NCBI GenBank assembly: GCA_026873275.1
Contig: JANTUC010000006.1
Span: 2,267,149-2,331,148, forward strand
Direction: 5' to 3'
From: Pseudopithomyces maydicus
Taxonomy: Eukaryota > Ascomycota > Dothideomycetes > Pleosporales > Didymosphaeriaceae
Length of the DNA: 64,000 bases
The translations under genes were made by a program, and so were the position numbers. This document shows positions 42,122 through 53,500 of this stretch, piece after piece; position 1 is the first letter of the stretch, and each line of letters starts with the position of its first letter. The notes under the pieces were generated by a model that did no database searches, was not told the origin of the DNA, and saw nothing but the letters and a program-made list of their open reading frames with translations.

Positions 42122-43279
42122 TTAATCTTGTCTCCCCCACTCGCCCTGTCGTCTCAACTCCCTCGCAGGCGCAGTGAACTTTGTCTTTAGCCCACCTCTT
42201 GTTGCAACCTGCATCTTCTTGTTTGCATCTTCCAGTTGCTTCAACTGGTCCTCTTCGCTCTGCAACTTCCTCTGCAACGTGATCTCGAGCATATCCCTCC
42301 GCTTTCTTCTTCCCTTCAATCCGTTATCGTCAACGTCATAGTATACTGCCCACCTCAATCCTTCTCTCCCCCACTCTGTAGTATCGTCTTCCTCAGCACC
42401 ATCCCATTCGTCGATTACAACGAAGCCCTCCCAACCGTCAAGCGTCAGCGCAGACTCGTCTTCTGTCCAATCCCATTCGCCAACGATTTCGGGAAGGGAA
42501 GCACTGCGGTTCCCGTATTTGAGTTCGTATGTTAAGCGGTCGCAATATATCCAATTGAGCATCGGCGGATCGTCGGATATGGTAGACACGAGGCCGCGCT
42601 CGGGTGGGAAGCGATCCTCGTCTGGATACTGGATGTAGAAGCCTGCGAAGGCATGGAGCGGCGGGTCGAGCGTGATAGCGGGTGTCGGTTTAGGATTCTC
42701 GTCACGGGGGACTACCCAGACCTAGAAAGATGGAAGTTGGTAGATGTTCTGACGGCATTCGAAGAATTCCCATCCGACGATAGTTGGGTCGGAAGGATGT
42801 GGACACTCTACCTTTCCATGGCGTAGCACTACAATGCCATTGTCGACTTCATCCGCAAGCTCATCTTTACTGTCGCATGACACCAGCGCATTGAACTTGG
42901 TCATGCGCGTCTCGTTGGCGGCTTCTTCGTTCTGTTTTTTCTGGTGCTCGACCCCCTCGGCGACTCCAGTCACCACTGGGATAGCGACGATACAGCCACC
43001 CAAGAATATACCAAGAGGAAGCGCCATAGCGTTCCAAAGCGCCTCTTTCGCAGCCAAAAGATGTAATTGCGGGTTACCCAGTGATGGTGGGGCATGCAGA
43101 TCGGGGAATGGCGCTGATGCGCGTCGCACGTTTCCCTGAAAAGACACCGGATGGAAGCGTCATTAGGGAGGAATAGCAAGCGCGAATTCTCCGCAGCGAC
43201 CCACTGCTTGCCGCGCTCGCGTTCGCAACGCTTGTTCTTCGCATTTGGAGTGGCAGTTCACGGTGGGAAGTAAAGCCAT
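42122..43279 (-). CDS. Single-pass membrane protein of unknown function, coiled-coil C-terminus
   Basis: 332 aa; exons (minus) 43279-43205, 43135-42812, 42721-42122; introns 69 and 90 nt. The first 25 residues are basic (ALRTRARQA) and may target the mitochondrion or ER. One hydrophobic helix (MALPLGIFLGGCIVAIPVV) is followed by a charged segment. The next conserved part reads IVVLRHGKVWVVPRDENPKP, then LHAFAGFYIQYPDEDRFPPE and LNWIYCDRLTYELKYGNRS, joined by intron 2. It continues WDWTEDESALTLDGWEGFVV with an acidic loop and WAVYYDVDDN, and ends with a Glu/Lys/Gln-rich probable coiled coil (ITLQRKLQSEEDQLKQLED). It resembles a conserved ascomycete protein with no assigned role, but I know no named family. 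Splice junctions support a real gene. Confidence 0.78.
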
Positions 43280-44573
43280 GGTAGTACTAAGCCCCAGTGC
43301 AACTTATTGGCGACAAACAAGTCGAGCGTGCCATTTCACACATCGTTTCACTTCATTCACAGCCTCGTTTCAAGATAACCAGCGCTGCCTGCACAACATA
43401 CATCCCATATCTTGGTGATTTTCTCATCATGGCCATTCACGATAGATTTCCTTGAGAGATGAGGCCTCCAAAGAAATTCAGGGCCTTCCGAAGGGGCTTG
43501 TTAATATGCTATAGTCATACAAACATCCTTGGCTTTCAGTCTGACTTGCCCCTGGCTGGTGTTGGCATGATCTGCCTAGATCCTCACGACAATAATCGAA
43601 CAACTGACTGACAGCATTCTTGGCTATCCCAAGTAGCCTTCTAGTTGTTAACGTACCATCCAGACATAAGCACTATACGAGGCTGTACGGGCTTTATTTG
43701 ACATTCCAACGTTTGAACAGTATACAGCTTCTCCTTGAAGGGCTGTAAGAGGGGTTCTGGAACTAGAAGATGTTACACCGGCTTTCTTTCCTACCCAAAC
43801 TAACCATACATCATATCTATGAAGGTCCTGCGAATGCCCAGCTCGTGTGCAGCGCAGCCAAGGACCTGGGATTTAGCTACTTCGGCTGCGCTCTCCCGAA
43901 TTCTGGGGTTGCGCCTATATTGCCAGCTTACAGCAAGCCGCGTGGAATCCATAACGTTTCAAGTCAAGCGTCAAATTCTATACGACGCCTGATTGCTTAT
44001 GATTGCAGAATGCAGGGTGGTCGAAAGTAAACTCGCTAACTAAACCTTATATACGGCCCAGGTTTCCGACCTTTCTCATGGCATGATTCCTCAAAGCAAA
44101 AGGTCAGGTAGCTGACCTCTCCCACCAGTGAATGTGTGAATTAAAGTTTGACCTGTTTCGTGCAGCAACCGTCGGTACATTAACTTGGCATCGAATGAGG
44201 CTGAATCTCCCAAAGCAGAGGTCGAGCTCCCTTGGTAACGGGTTGAGAGCTTTGGCTAGATCGAGAAGGTGTGTCGCGAAGGCCAACTAGTCACTTGTCA
44301 ACGATTTGCGCCGAGTCCGGTGTCCCGTCATCCCACATACGGAGTAGTCGGAAGGCTGCCACCCAATTACCCAGCACTGCGCTATCGTCATTCCTATATC
44401 GAGCTGACCTAGGATCCCCGCACGGTTTCGAATCTTCTCAGTGTTATGTAAAGGCAGTCTCCCGTAAGGTCTCCCTTTATTATATCGTAGTTGGGCCTTT
44501 GGGGATGTAACTCCATCCCGGGCCGCAGATTTCTATATAAGAGTACGTCATCTCAATACAGCCATTACTCGAG
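43280..44573. other. Intergenic, 1.3 kb
   Basis: No gene could be supported. An 86-codon frame beginning with ATG at 43770 has no motif and poor codon pattern. Promoters of the two flanking divergent genes lie here. Confidence 0.4.
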
Positions 44574-45850
44574 ATGGTTCCTATACCTTTTCCAGAGATT
44601 GCCGTATCTTTGGGCTCATCAGAGCTCGTGAGGCGAAGAGCGGCAGTAGGGAAACCGACAACTCCCAATGGCCTCATACTAGAAGCATGGTCACAAGGGT
44701 ATATGGTCGGATCCCTCATTGTATTGGCCTGTATCACACTGGCCAATATGCGTAAGGGAGTCCTTCTACACAAGGTCAGCATGTATCCTTTCTGGTGTGC
44801 AGACTACGGGTCGTTGACAACCGAAATTTAGCTGATCCTATTAGAGGTATATTGTCACAAACATATCAAACACTAAGACTAGGCTTTCTAACAGGTCATA
44901 GCTCTTGATGGGTATTTGGCACGGATTCTGGATATTTTTCAACGCCCCATTATATGGTTGGTGGCTATCTATCAGCGCCGTATTTCTCAATACCTCATAT
45001 GTATTGCACAACGTCATATCGTGGATGAAGCTACGACCATTTCTTTCGCGACGAGCTAGCCAATTGTTCATCGGAACAATCGTATTATCACTGGTGTATT
45101 GGGGCATTGAGCTCTATGCCAATTTTCGCTTTTTCAACGGGTACGATAGACTGTTCAAAAGAACACGTCCCTGGGAAGCGCTGGGCCGGTATGTCATTTT
45201 CTCAGTGCTGTTGATACATTGCTAAAAAAATCAGCGACCCATGGTGGATAATAAGTACCATCTACTTATTCTGGATCATCAAGAGCCAGTATGATATGAC
45301 GTTCCGCGAGATCACACGCATCTCTCCACGATTCGCCATCATGCTAGTTACAATGGTCATTAGCATCATCTTTGTCATCACGGATGTTTGCTCGGTTTTG
45401 GGAGTCTTTAGTGATGATATCTTCAGTTCTGTTAATCCTTTTTGGAAACTTGCCACTATTTTCAAATGCTTGACGGATGTCGTGGTGCTGGATGACTTCA
45501 AAACCGCACTTGACCGGCTACGCGCATTCCAGATGAGCCGTATTACCACCTTTTCTTCAAGCACAGGAGATCGGAACACAGTATATCACGGGACACTGAA
45601 GACTGTATGGGAAGAGTTCGAACCGAATGGTGGGAAAACCTGTTCTTGTCATCCCGGACAAAACACTACTCGACCTAGCGCTTGGGGTATATCTAACTCA
45701 TCCCTGGGCATACATGGGAGTTTGATCTATAACGACCTGAGAACCAATGTTGCACCGGAAGATCTGGTTCCCAGCGTTCTAAGAGATATCCCAGTACCAG
45801 ACAGCATGAAAGAGGCTCATGTCAAGGGTGCCGACAAGAGGGTAAAATAG
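44574..45850 (+). CDS. Multi-pass integral membrane protein, fungal family of unknown function
   Basis: 372 aa; exons 44574-44774, 44832-44846, 44902-45188, 45235-45850. At least six hydrophobic helices are visible: YMVGSLIVLACITLANM; LLMGIWHGFWIFFNAPLYGW with LSISAVFLNTSYVL; LFIGTIVLSLVYWGIELYA; WWIISTIYLFWIIKSQYDM; FAIMLVTMVISIIFVITDVC; and possibly NPFWKLATIFKCLTDVVVL. The pattern recalls the uncharacterised Pezizomycotina seven-helix family often found beside secondary-metabolite or stress genes. A hydrophilic 100-residue cytosolic tail follows. Exon 2 is only 15 nt (LILLE); it is the only choice that keeps phase and a continuous helix. Intron 44847-44901 skips a nearer ACAG because it lies directly at the branch site. 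Function unknown. Confidence 0.75.
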
Positions 45851-46126
45851 AGCATGAAAAAAAAACAGCGATGCCAGACTCGAAGAGAAAACAAGCTGCA
45901 GCTGTTAAAACATGTCGAACGAACTATCCAATCCTACAAAATGTCGGAGAAGCCTCGACAAAACCCACAAGGCTCTAACAGTCTTACCAGTAGTCGACAC
46001 CAAGCTTGGGAGTGTTTCGTGCGGTGGCTTAGTTGAAATAAAATAAATGTTCTACCTGAAATGAATTGATGTGGTGATTTGAGAGCAACACTCCAATAAT
46101 CCTAATGGAACCTGGATTGAGCACAA

Positions 46127-47755
46127 TTAAGCCGTTGGGTACAATACTACACGCCTATACGTGGTGAGTTCCAGATCTCGGTTGTCTTCGACTTGTAGGA
46201 TAATATGCATAGTCTAAAAACGTCAGCAATATCACACAATTCCTTCCGTCAACTTACATGGTTGTATCTGGGGGTGACCTTGACAGTACTCGTGTCATTG
46301 CTGAAACTCGAGATTGTCACATATTCGGTATCAAAAGGCGACTCCCCCACTTCCACTTCTACACGTTCGGTAACATCAAAGTAGTGAAACCACTTGAAAG
46401 AGAGTGCGTCATTGTCGGGGTCCCAGCTATCAGACGCGTCGAGAACAATCGTTTCGTTGACTCTGAACGATAACTCCAGGATCGCAGGCCCACAAGAGCC
46501 ATTAATGATAGCAACAGGAGCGTGGTTGGTCTCCTCGTAACTTTTCCCCAGGCTCCATTGCATTCTTGAGGCGAAATCGAATTGATATTCACGTCTCCAG
46601 CGCCATATAGTTCCGTAGGACGTAAGATAAGTCTCGTTATTTATTCCAATAACCCAATCTGTTGCATCGGTGAAGACATTTACTTTGCGGCTCTGGTCAA
46701 GCAACTTCCAGCGACCGCCCCAGTTGCCCCATTCGGGATGCTCTGGGTCGCCAAGACCATTCTGAATGAGTGGGAAGAAAGCCGGAGTGTCACCCTCCAT
46801 GATGAAATCAAACTTTGCTATTTCATGTAAGCTTTCAACAGTGCTGCCCTTAATTATCGTTGACTTACGGTAATGAGCTCCCAGCTCTCCAATGCGAATG
46901 TGGGTTTGAAGCCACTCATTAGTAACAAGGGAGGAATCGGGTCCTCCTCTGTCAAACCAGCGGAACATCTCGCCAGATATGCCGTTCCAAGTCGCACGAC
47001 CATATTCACTGAAGGAGTGCAAGCTAACGACATAGAACAAGTTTGGATAGCGTTCTCGAATCCACGGCCCAGCATCATCCTGATCAGAGATTGAGTACAC
47101 ACGAATGTTCTGTACGAAAGCTGCGGTAGCATTCGCATCTCGAGTCTGCTCAACTAAGTTAAGTGCTTCTGCAAGCACGCCTGCTCCGCCCCAGCATTGA
47201 ACCCACAGAGGGTTAGCAGGCGAAGCATCATCGGCGGCAGCAACCAAGGCGCGTGCTGCATCACTGGCATTCTGCTTCAGCGCTGCAAGGCCGTAAACAG
47301 CATGGCCAACATGCACTTTTGCCAGAAGGTCTTCTGCTTTGGGGTAAGGCGCGATTGCTGGTACGTTCGCATCTAAAGAGTCGGTAACGTTCCCGTAGGC
47401 GGAGATGACAAGTCGGACAGTTTCATCGTCGATGGATGAATTTTTCCAAACACCTATTCACAAAATTCTTTATCAGCCAAACTCCTGCTATGCAGGGCCT
47501 CTGCTTACTTGTTACCACACCAATCCCACGGATATCGATTTCGTTCGAATATGTTAATAGCCTTACCAAGCTCATCTGGTCATCAGGCTCATTTGACATG
47601 TCCGTGAGTACAAAGGCTTTGTGCTTGCTTTCGTAGCGGGCATTTTCGCATTTGCGATCTGTCGGCGCAGTAGCACTTCCATGAGTCGCGAGTAAGGCAA
47701 GGCCAAAACTCGCCGCGAGAAGTAAATTGTGCAGCATGAGGAAAGCTCTATGCAT
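46127..47755 (-). CDS. Secreted Sde182-like / DUF1593 nucleoside-hydrolase-fold protein
   Basis: 492 aa; exons (minus) 47755-47509, 47453-46869, 46817-46258, 46213-46127. Signal peptide MHRAFLMLHNLLLAASFGLALL. The N-terminal nucleoside-hydrolase-like domain shows FVLTDMSNEPDDQMSLVRLL (Asp-rich loop), LWVQCWGGAGVLAEAL, VYSISDQDDAGPWIRERYP and FDFIMEGDTPAFFPLI. The C-terminal Sde182 domain starts near NHAPVAIINGSCGPAILELS with DASDSWDPDNDALSFKW. The last exon gives DLELTTYRRVVLYPTA, the expected family C-terminus. These proteins were first described as cellulose-associated in Saccharophagus; in fungi they are secreted and probably act on plant polysaccharide or glycosides. The gene starts only about 170 bp from the edge of the mutated repeat block, with its promoter in between. 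Confidence 0.9.
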
Positions 47756-48235
47756 GAAAGATAGATCAAGTCACCGACACCGATGAAGACTTCACCTTAT
47801 AAAAGAGAACTATCATGGTGTGGTGAGTGCCGTCTCGCTTCAGGGAAATTCCTTGGAAAACCGGTGTATGGTGGTGTTCAATTAACGTCGTTCGAACCTA
47901 TATAGGTCATGCCGACTCCAGCCACTAAAAGTAAACTAAATATAATAAATTTAATAGTAATAAGTATAAAATAAAATACTAAATAGAAGATAATAAATAT
48001 AATTAATAAAAATATAAAGAGTATATTAGAATAATAATATATAAATAAATAATAAGTCCTAATATTACGATCACAACGAGAAATTGTAAGACAGTAAGAA
48101 AGAATTATATACAAGACGCCAGTAACTAAAATAAAGGTAATAATTAATTATATACTAGATAGCAGGGCCAGCTAAATAATATATTATATAATTATAATCC
48201 CGCTAAGAATATAAGATCCTAAAAATATTAAATTT

Positions 48236-48380
48236 TAATAAGAGTAAAGTAGTTACTCCTATTAAAAAGATAAAATTTATAAAAGTAGAGTAATTACTCC
48301 TATTTAAAGGATAAAATTTATAAGAGTAAAGGGAGTTACTTTTACTAAGTAAACAGAATCTATAAAAGTAAATTAGTAGG
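48236..48380. repeat. About 41-nt tandem repeat, 3-4 degenerate copies
   Basis: Successive units start with an AAGAGTAAAG-like sequence near 48240, 48282, 48322 and 48363 and continue into GTTACTCCTATT-like and ATAAAATTTAT-like parts. Differences between units are largely transitions. It lies left of the outer retrotransposon, inside the mutated block. Confidence 0.6.
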
Positions 48381-48622
48381 TCTAGGGACAGCGAAGGATA
48401 GATAAAATAGTATATAGTTTAGAACGCTCTTTATATATTTTTTATTCTTTATAGTTAACTTTTTATATATCTTTATATACTTACTTATAGCTAAATTAAA
48501 GCTCTTCTTTATAACTAAGAATTATTAGCCTTTATAAAAGATAGTTATCTTGCTTTTACCAGTAGAATAGAGATATTTATACTATTAGTTACCTAACTAT
48601 TACTTAACTACTAAATACCTAT

Positions 48623-48858
48623 TATAAGGTCTAGTTTCAGGCAATAGAGCTTACTTCACACTAGAATTAATAGTAGGAGGATAGTAGGTAGGATTAATAA
48701 ATAATAATAGTACTTCTCTCCTTTATAGAGCGGGATAGGCGCATAATATATATAAAGTCTTTACTAAGTAAGCTAGTCCTAATATAGCCTAATAGCTATT
48801 AATAATAATAATAACTTTATAATATATAATATAAAAAAACCTATTACTTATTATTATA
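48623..48858 (-). repeat. Outer element LTR, left copy (3' LTR)
   Basis: 236 bp, aligned end to end with 63591-63826. It ends ATTATTATA where the right copy has CTGTTACA, so its termini have been changed from TG..CA-type ends by transitions. Confidence 0.85.
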
Positions 48859-49674
48859 AAACCTTCCTCTTTAACTATAGTCTCTAGTAGTAGTAGATAG
48901 CTAGACACCTTAGAATAAAATAAAATTTCTTAAAAATAGTAGGTATTAGTATAAGGTGTAGCTATATAATACGCGCCTAGTATATATATTATTATTATAA
49001 TAAGTATAAATAGTGTATAGCCTAGGTCGTGCTTTCCTTTTACTATAATTAAGAAATTTTGGCGTATTATAGAAAATAAAAAATTTTTAATTTCTATTAA
49101 TTATATTTTATATTCTCTACTCTTCTATAATACCCTTTAGTAGTATTTTTAGCGTATACTTTTCGCTTAACCCTATTTAAAAATTTAATATTATAGTTTA
49201 CTACCCTTTTTTAAAGTATATTAAGAAGTCGGTCTTAACTAATAAATCCCTATTTTATTAAATAAAGAATAATAAGCTGCCTACCGCTATTACTATATAA
49301 GTAATATATATATATTATACCTAAGGTTTAGTTAAGTTAACTAAAGATTACGCGAAAATTAATAAATATTAATATAAATACTATACTAATAGTAATAGGG
49401 GCAGTTATACTTTAGTAAATATTATAAGATGCGCACTTCTTATATACCTTAATTAATAGTAATAGGTACTAATTAAGATAAATAGGCGCTTAAATTACCT
49501 ATATATAATTTAGACTTAATATTATACTACAGTTAATGCAGTCTAAGGTTTAATAGTATATAAGGCTAATTTAGCAATCTAGTAAATAGATAAAAAGTTT
49601 ACTTAAGCTTAATACTAATTTAATATAAAGCTTATAAACTGCTACTAAGTTGTAGTGCACTCTAATATTCTTAT

Positions 49675-49900
49675 TATAAGGGTCCTAGAGGCATCACGGA
49701 GGTTAAAGGAGCTACCTAGGTTAAATATAAAATAGTTGTAATAGAGAGCTATCTAAAACTACCTCTAAGAATTTAAAGTAGTACTAAAGCGCGCTATTAA
49801 GACGTATTAGCGCTATTACTATTTAATTATTTATTTAATCGCTAAAGATTACTAAGGATCCCTTAAGAATCTCTTAATCGCCTATATCTATCCTATAATA
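49675..49900 (-). repeat. Inner element LTR, left copy (3' LTR)
   Basis: 226 bp; the same length as the right copy, with differences that are transitions where compared. The end that reads GTCCGCCCCGTGACA in the right copy is TATCTATCCTATAATA-like here, showing heavy CG-to-TA conversion. Confidence 0.88.
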
Positions 49901-51299
49901 CTACCCCCTTTTTTAGAGCGACTCCAGACGCTTAGCTTTTTTAATATAAGGATATTTAATAAAGCCTTATATTTTATTCCTATATAGGCTGCCCTCTTAT
50001 AGTAACTTAAGTCTTATACTATGTAATCTCTTATCTATAACTTTTCTTTATAGGGACGCGCTTATTATAGATAATAGGCTACTTATCCTCTATAAGCCGC
50101 TATTAGTTAACTTAAGTCCTATACTTATAGTCTTAGAGCTATCTATTACTATTCTGCTTATATAGAGTTATCTAGTATACCTATTACGCATTACTGTGTA
50201 TCCTCTAAGTGCCCTTATATATCCGCTCTATATTCTTATATATTTATTATTTATACTTATAAGTCTGTTATGCGTTCTTATCCTAGCTTATTTATATCTA
50301 TAATAGTTAGCTGCGCTATTATATCTATTATTTTTATAATAGTATCCTATTATACAGCTAGATCGTCGAAGTTATATAATATAGGCGATTTCTAAGGGTT
50401 AGTCTAATAAAAGCCCGCGATAAGCTATAAGGTAATACTATAAATAAAATTATAGTATAACTTTTATATAGGCGACCCCTCCTAGTTAAGCTATTTAATC
50501 TTATACTCTAGCAGCTTACCTTTATTATATAAGTCTATCTTATATAAGTACTAGTAAGTAATAATACTTTTAATATTATATTACTTAAAGTCCTCTTCTA
50601 GCTCTACTTAATTAATATTTTAAGTTTATTCTAGTAGAGGGTCGCCGTTGTATCTATATAATAGTTATATATAAAAAATATTATAAAGGCATTCTATTTC
50701 TAGTAGTAAGTCTAATTCAAAAGCTATATTACCTATTATATAGGTAATATAAAATAATCTTTAGTTTTTATAATCTAGGGAGTAACTAGATTACTTTATA
50801 ATTAGGTTATACGCATCTAATATAACTTAATTCTTAACCTTAATCTAGAGAGCTAGTGCGCGATACTTATTAATATATTTAGCCTATTTCTAGTAAGCCT
50901 AGATTAGATTATTTTTTAAAAAATCCTAAAACTAAGTGATAGTTTAAATAAGACACTAGGCTTACTTTTAATTTAATCTAGCTAGAATAGGCAGGTGCCA
51001 ATCTGCCTATATAAGCTTTTTTATAATTTATTTACTAGTGCTATCGCGTAATTAGTATCCCTTAGTAGCTATAAAAGGTGATACGCCTATAGAGTTACTT
51101 AAAATAGAGTTAGTAATAAACTCAGCGATAAGTAGATAAACTACTTAATTATTTTACTAATAATTAATATATAACTATAGGTATTATTTTAATTAGGTAT
51201 TAGTATTCTTAGTCTAGCTATCTATTTTAGGGTAGTAGGCTATAGAAAGTTTTAGCTTATAATTTAGTTTAGTATAAAGCTCTCTTTAAAAGTATAAAA

Positions 51300-53500
51300 T
51301 AAACTATCTCCCTTTATTACTTATAACCTCCTTAGGGTAGCCTTCTTCCCTCTAAATCTAGTAGAGGAAGGCGTTAGCTATTATAAAAATATTTATTTTA
51401 TTTATAATAATAAATTTCTTCTTCTTACTCAGTCGGTCAACTACTATAAAAATATTATAATAAGACTGTTCCTAGACTATACTTAAAGAGAGGTTAATAA
51501 TAAAGTCTATAAAGACGCTCTGCTAGTATTAGTTAGAGATAGATAGAGGCTAAAAGAGGCTATATTTTTACTTATAATTTACTTTACTCTATTAGTATAT
51601 TAAGTATACCTTAATATATTATATAACGTTAGAGGTTAGTTAGGGCTAGTAGTAATATTATATAACTTAGGCGTATATACCTTCTTACTCTAGGTATCCT
51701 AAGACTAGCACATTATAGTATTCACTTAAAATCTAAGTTTTTAGATCCTTTTTTAGTATATATATTTAATTATAGATAATTAGCAGCCTATCTTAAAATA
51801 TATAATTAGAAACTTTTAGATAGAAGCCTTACTTAATTAAATTAATTAATAATTATTATATATGCTACTAGAGCGCTTCTTAAATAGTTTAATATATAGG
51901 GTCCTTTAGGCCAGCCGCTTATATATTATAAATTAGGCCCTCTTCTAACTTAGTAATATTTATAGTAATTATTTTTATAGGAGCCAGCGTCGCGTAGGTA
52001 TATAAAGCTTTAGTTAAAGTAACTGGCGTGTACTTAATTTATTAAGTAATAGTAAAAGCTAGTATAACTGCGTAATAGCTATTATCTCTTTTAAAGATTT
52101 CTAAGCGGAGGACTACTTAGACCTAATACTTATAATAAATATTATTATTATTTTAGGGTAAGTTACTAAGCCTTTAAATAAATATATCTAGCTTAATGCC
52201 TTGCTATCTAAGTTAATAATAAATTTTAAAATTAAACTCTGCCAGAAACTCTGCTTATTAAACTTACTATTAATTTAGTTTTTTACTAGTTATAAAGTGC
52301 TAAAGGGCCTAGTAATTTAAAAGGATTTTAATAGGAAATAGAATACTAGCTAAGTTAATATACCACTTTTTAAATGCCTAGATAATAGTAAGAAATTCCT
52401 TATTATAAATTTTATAATTACACTCGGTGGGCGTTATTTTATAAAATAAAAAGGTAATAGGGTAAAGAACGCCAGCTATATTCTTCTAAAATAAAATTAT
52501 AACTATTATAAAATTAGAGGTATTAATCTCTAGTTAGATTTCTTTATTTAAGTTAAAGTATTAAAGCACTAAGATACTAGTAAACACTTTTTTAAACGCT
52601 TTAAACGCTAGTCCCGTAAGTAAATATATAAGAATAAGGAAGAATCCCTTCGGTACCTCCTTCTAAGTAAGAATAATTAAGGGTTTATAGATAGAGCTAA
52701 ACTTATAAATAAACTATTAATAGAAGTTTGCAAAGCCTAGACAGGCTTAGATATCTTTTAAGTACTATAATAACTACTAAGCTAGTACCGCTAAAATCTT
52801 TTTAAAGTCTATTTTAATCCTAGTTATAGTAATAATAAGTCCTAGGTATTTCACCCGCTTTATATAGAAACAGTATTTATTAATATCTATAAAGACGCGA
52901 GCTAGGTTAAGCTAATAGAGGATTTATAGAATATACTCTTAATATTTACTCTTATCCTTACTATATATTAGAATATTATCTAAATACGCAGTATAGAAGT
53001 TGTTAAGATAATTATATAATAAGTTATTAATAAAATTCTAGAACGTGCCGAGAGCATTATAAAGACTAAAGGGTATAACTATATACTTATATAGTTTATA
53101 CTAGTAAAGGAAGGCTATTTTCTTCTTATTCCCTTCTCTTATCTATACTATATTAAACGCTATAATAACGTCCAAAATAATTATAATATAAGTCTTATTT
53201 ATTCTAGCTAAAGTCTCTTTTATTAAGGATAGCGCTATGCAATTTTTCTTAATTATTATATTTAACGCACAATAGTTAATACATATCTAAAGACCACCAC
53301 CTAACTTATAAACTACTAGTACAGGCACAGTAAAGGGCAACCTACTAGACTAAATAAATTCCTTAACTAGCATCTTATTAATATATTCCTTAACTACCAG
53401 GGCTTTAAGTTATAATAAATTATATATATATAATCGCGGTAGACAGTTATCAGTTAAATTAATTAAATAATTAACTCTATCCTATTAGGACAGGAGCTTA
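51300..53500 (-). pseudogene. Gypsy pol relic (reverse transcriptase, RNase H, integrase)
   Basis: Translated minus-strand fragments recognisable between stops. The RT palm motif is at 52975-52986 with Asp changed to Asn; the thumb/connection block is about 52700-52950; integrase core entry is near 51443. No continuous frame remains. Gag and protease regions further right (53.5-57.8 kb) were not identified individually. Confidence 0.8.

Noticed and set aside
43770..44030. 86-codon ATG-initiated frame in the 1.3-kb gap
   Set aside because: No domain, no splice support, and codon pattern unlike the neighbours; reported as intergenic.
44420..44445. GGTTTCGAATCTT resembling a tRNA B box
   Set aside because: No matching A box, acceptor stem or cloverleaf around it. 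No tRNA or rRNA gene could be supported anywhere in the window.
47878..48114. 78-codon hydrophobic minus-strand frame at the edge of the AT-rich block
   Set aside because: Ile/Tyr/Leu-only translation of AT-rich DNA; composition artefact.
48236..48380. Tandem repeat considered as a CRISPR-like array
   Set aside because: Units abut with no unique spacers and the DNA is eukaryotic; it is a simple degenerate tandem repeat.
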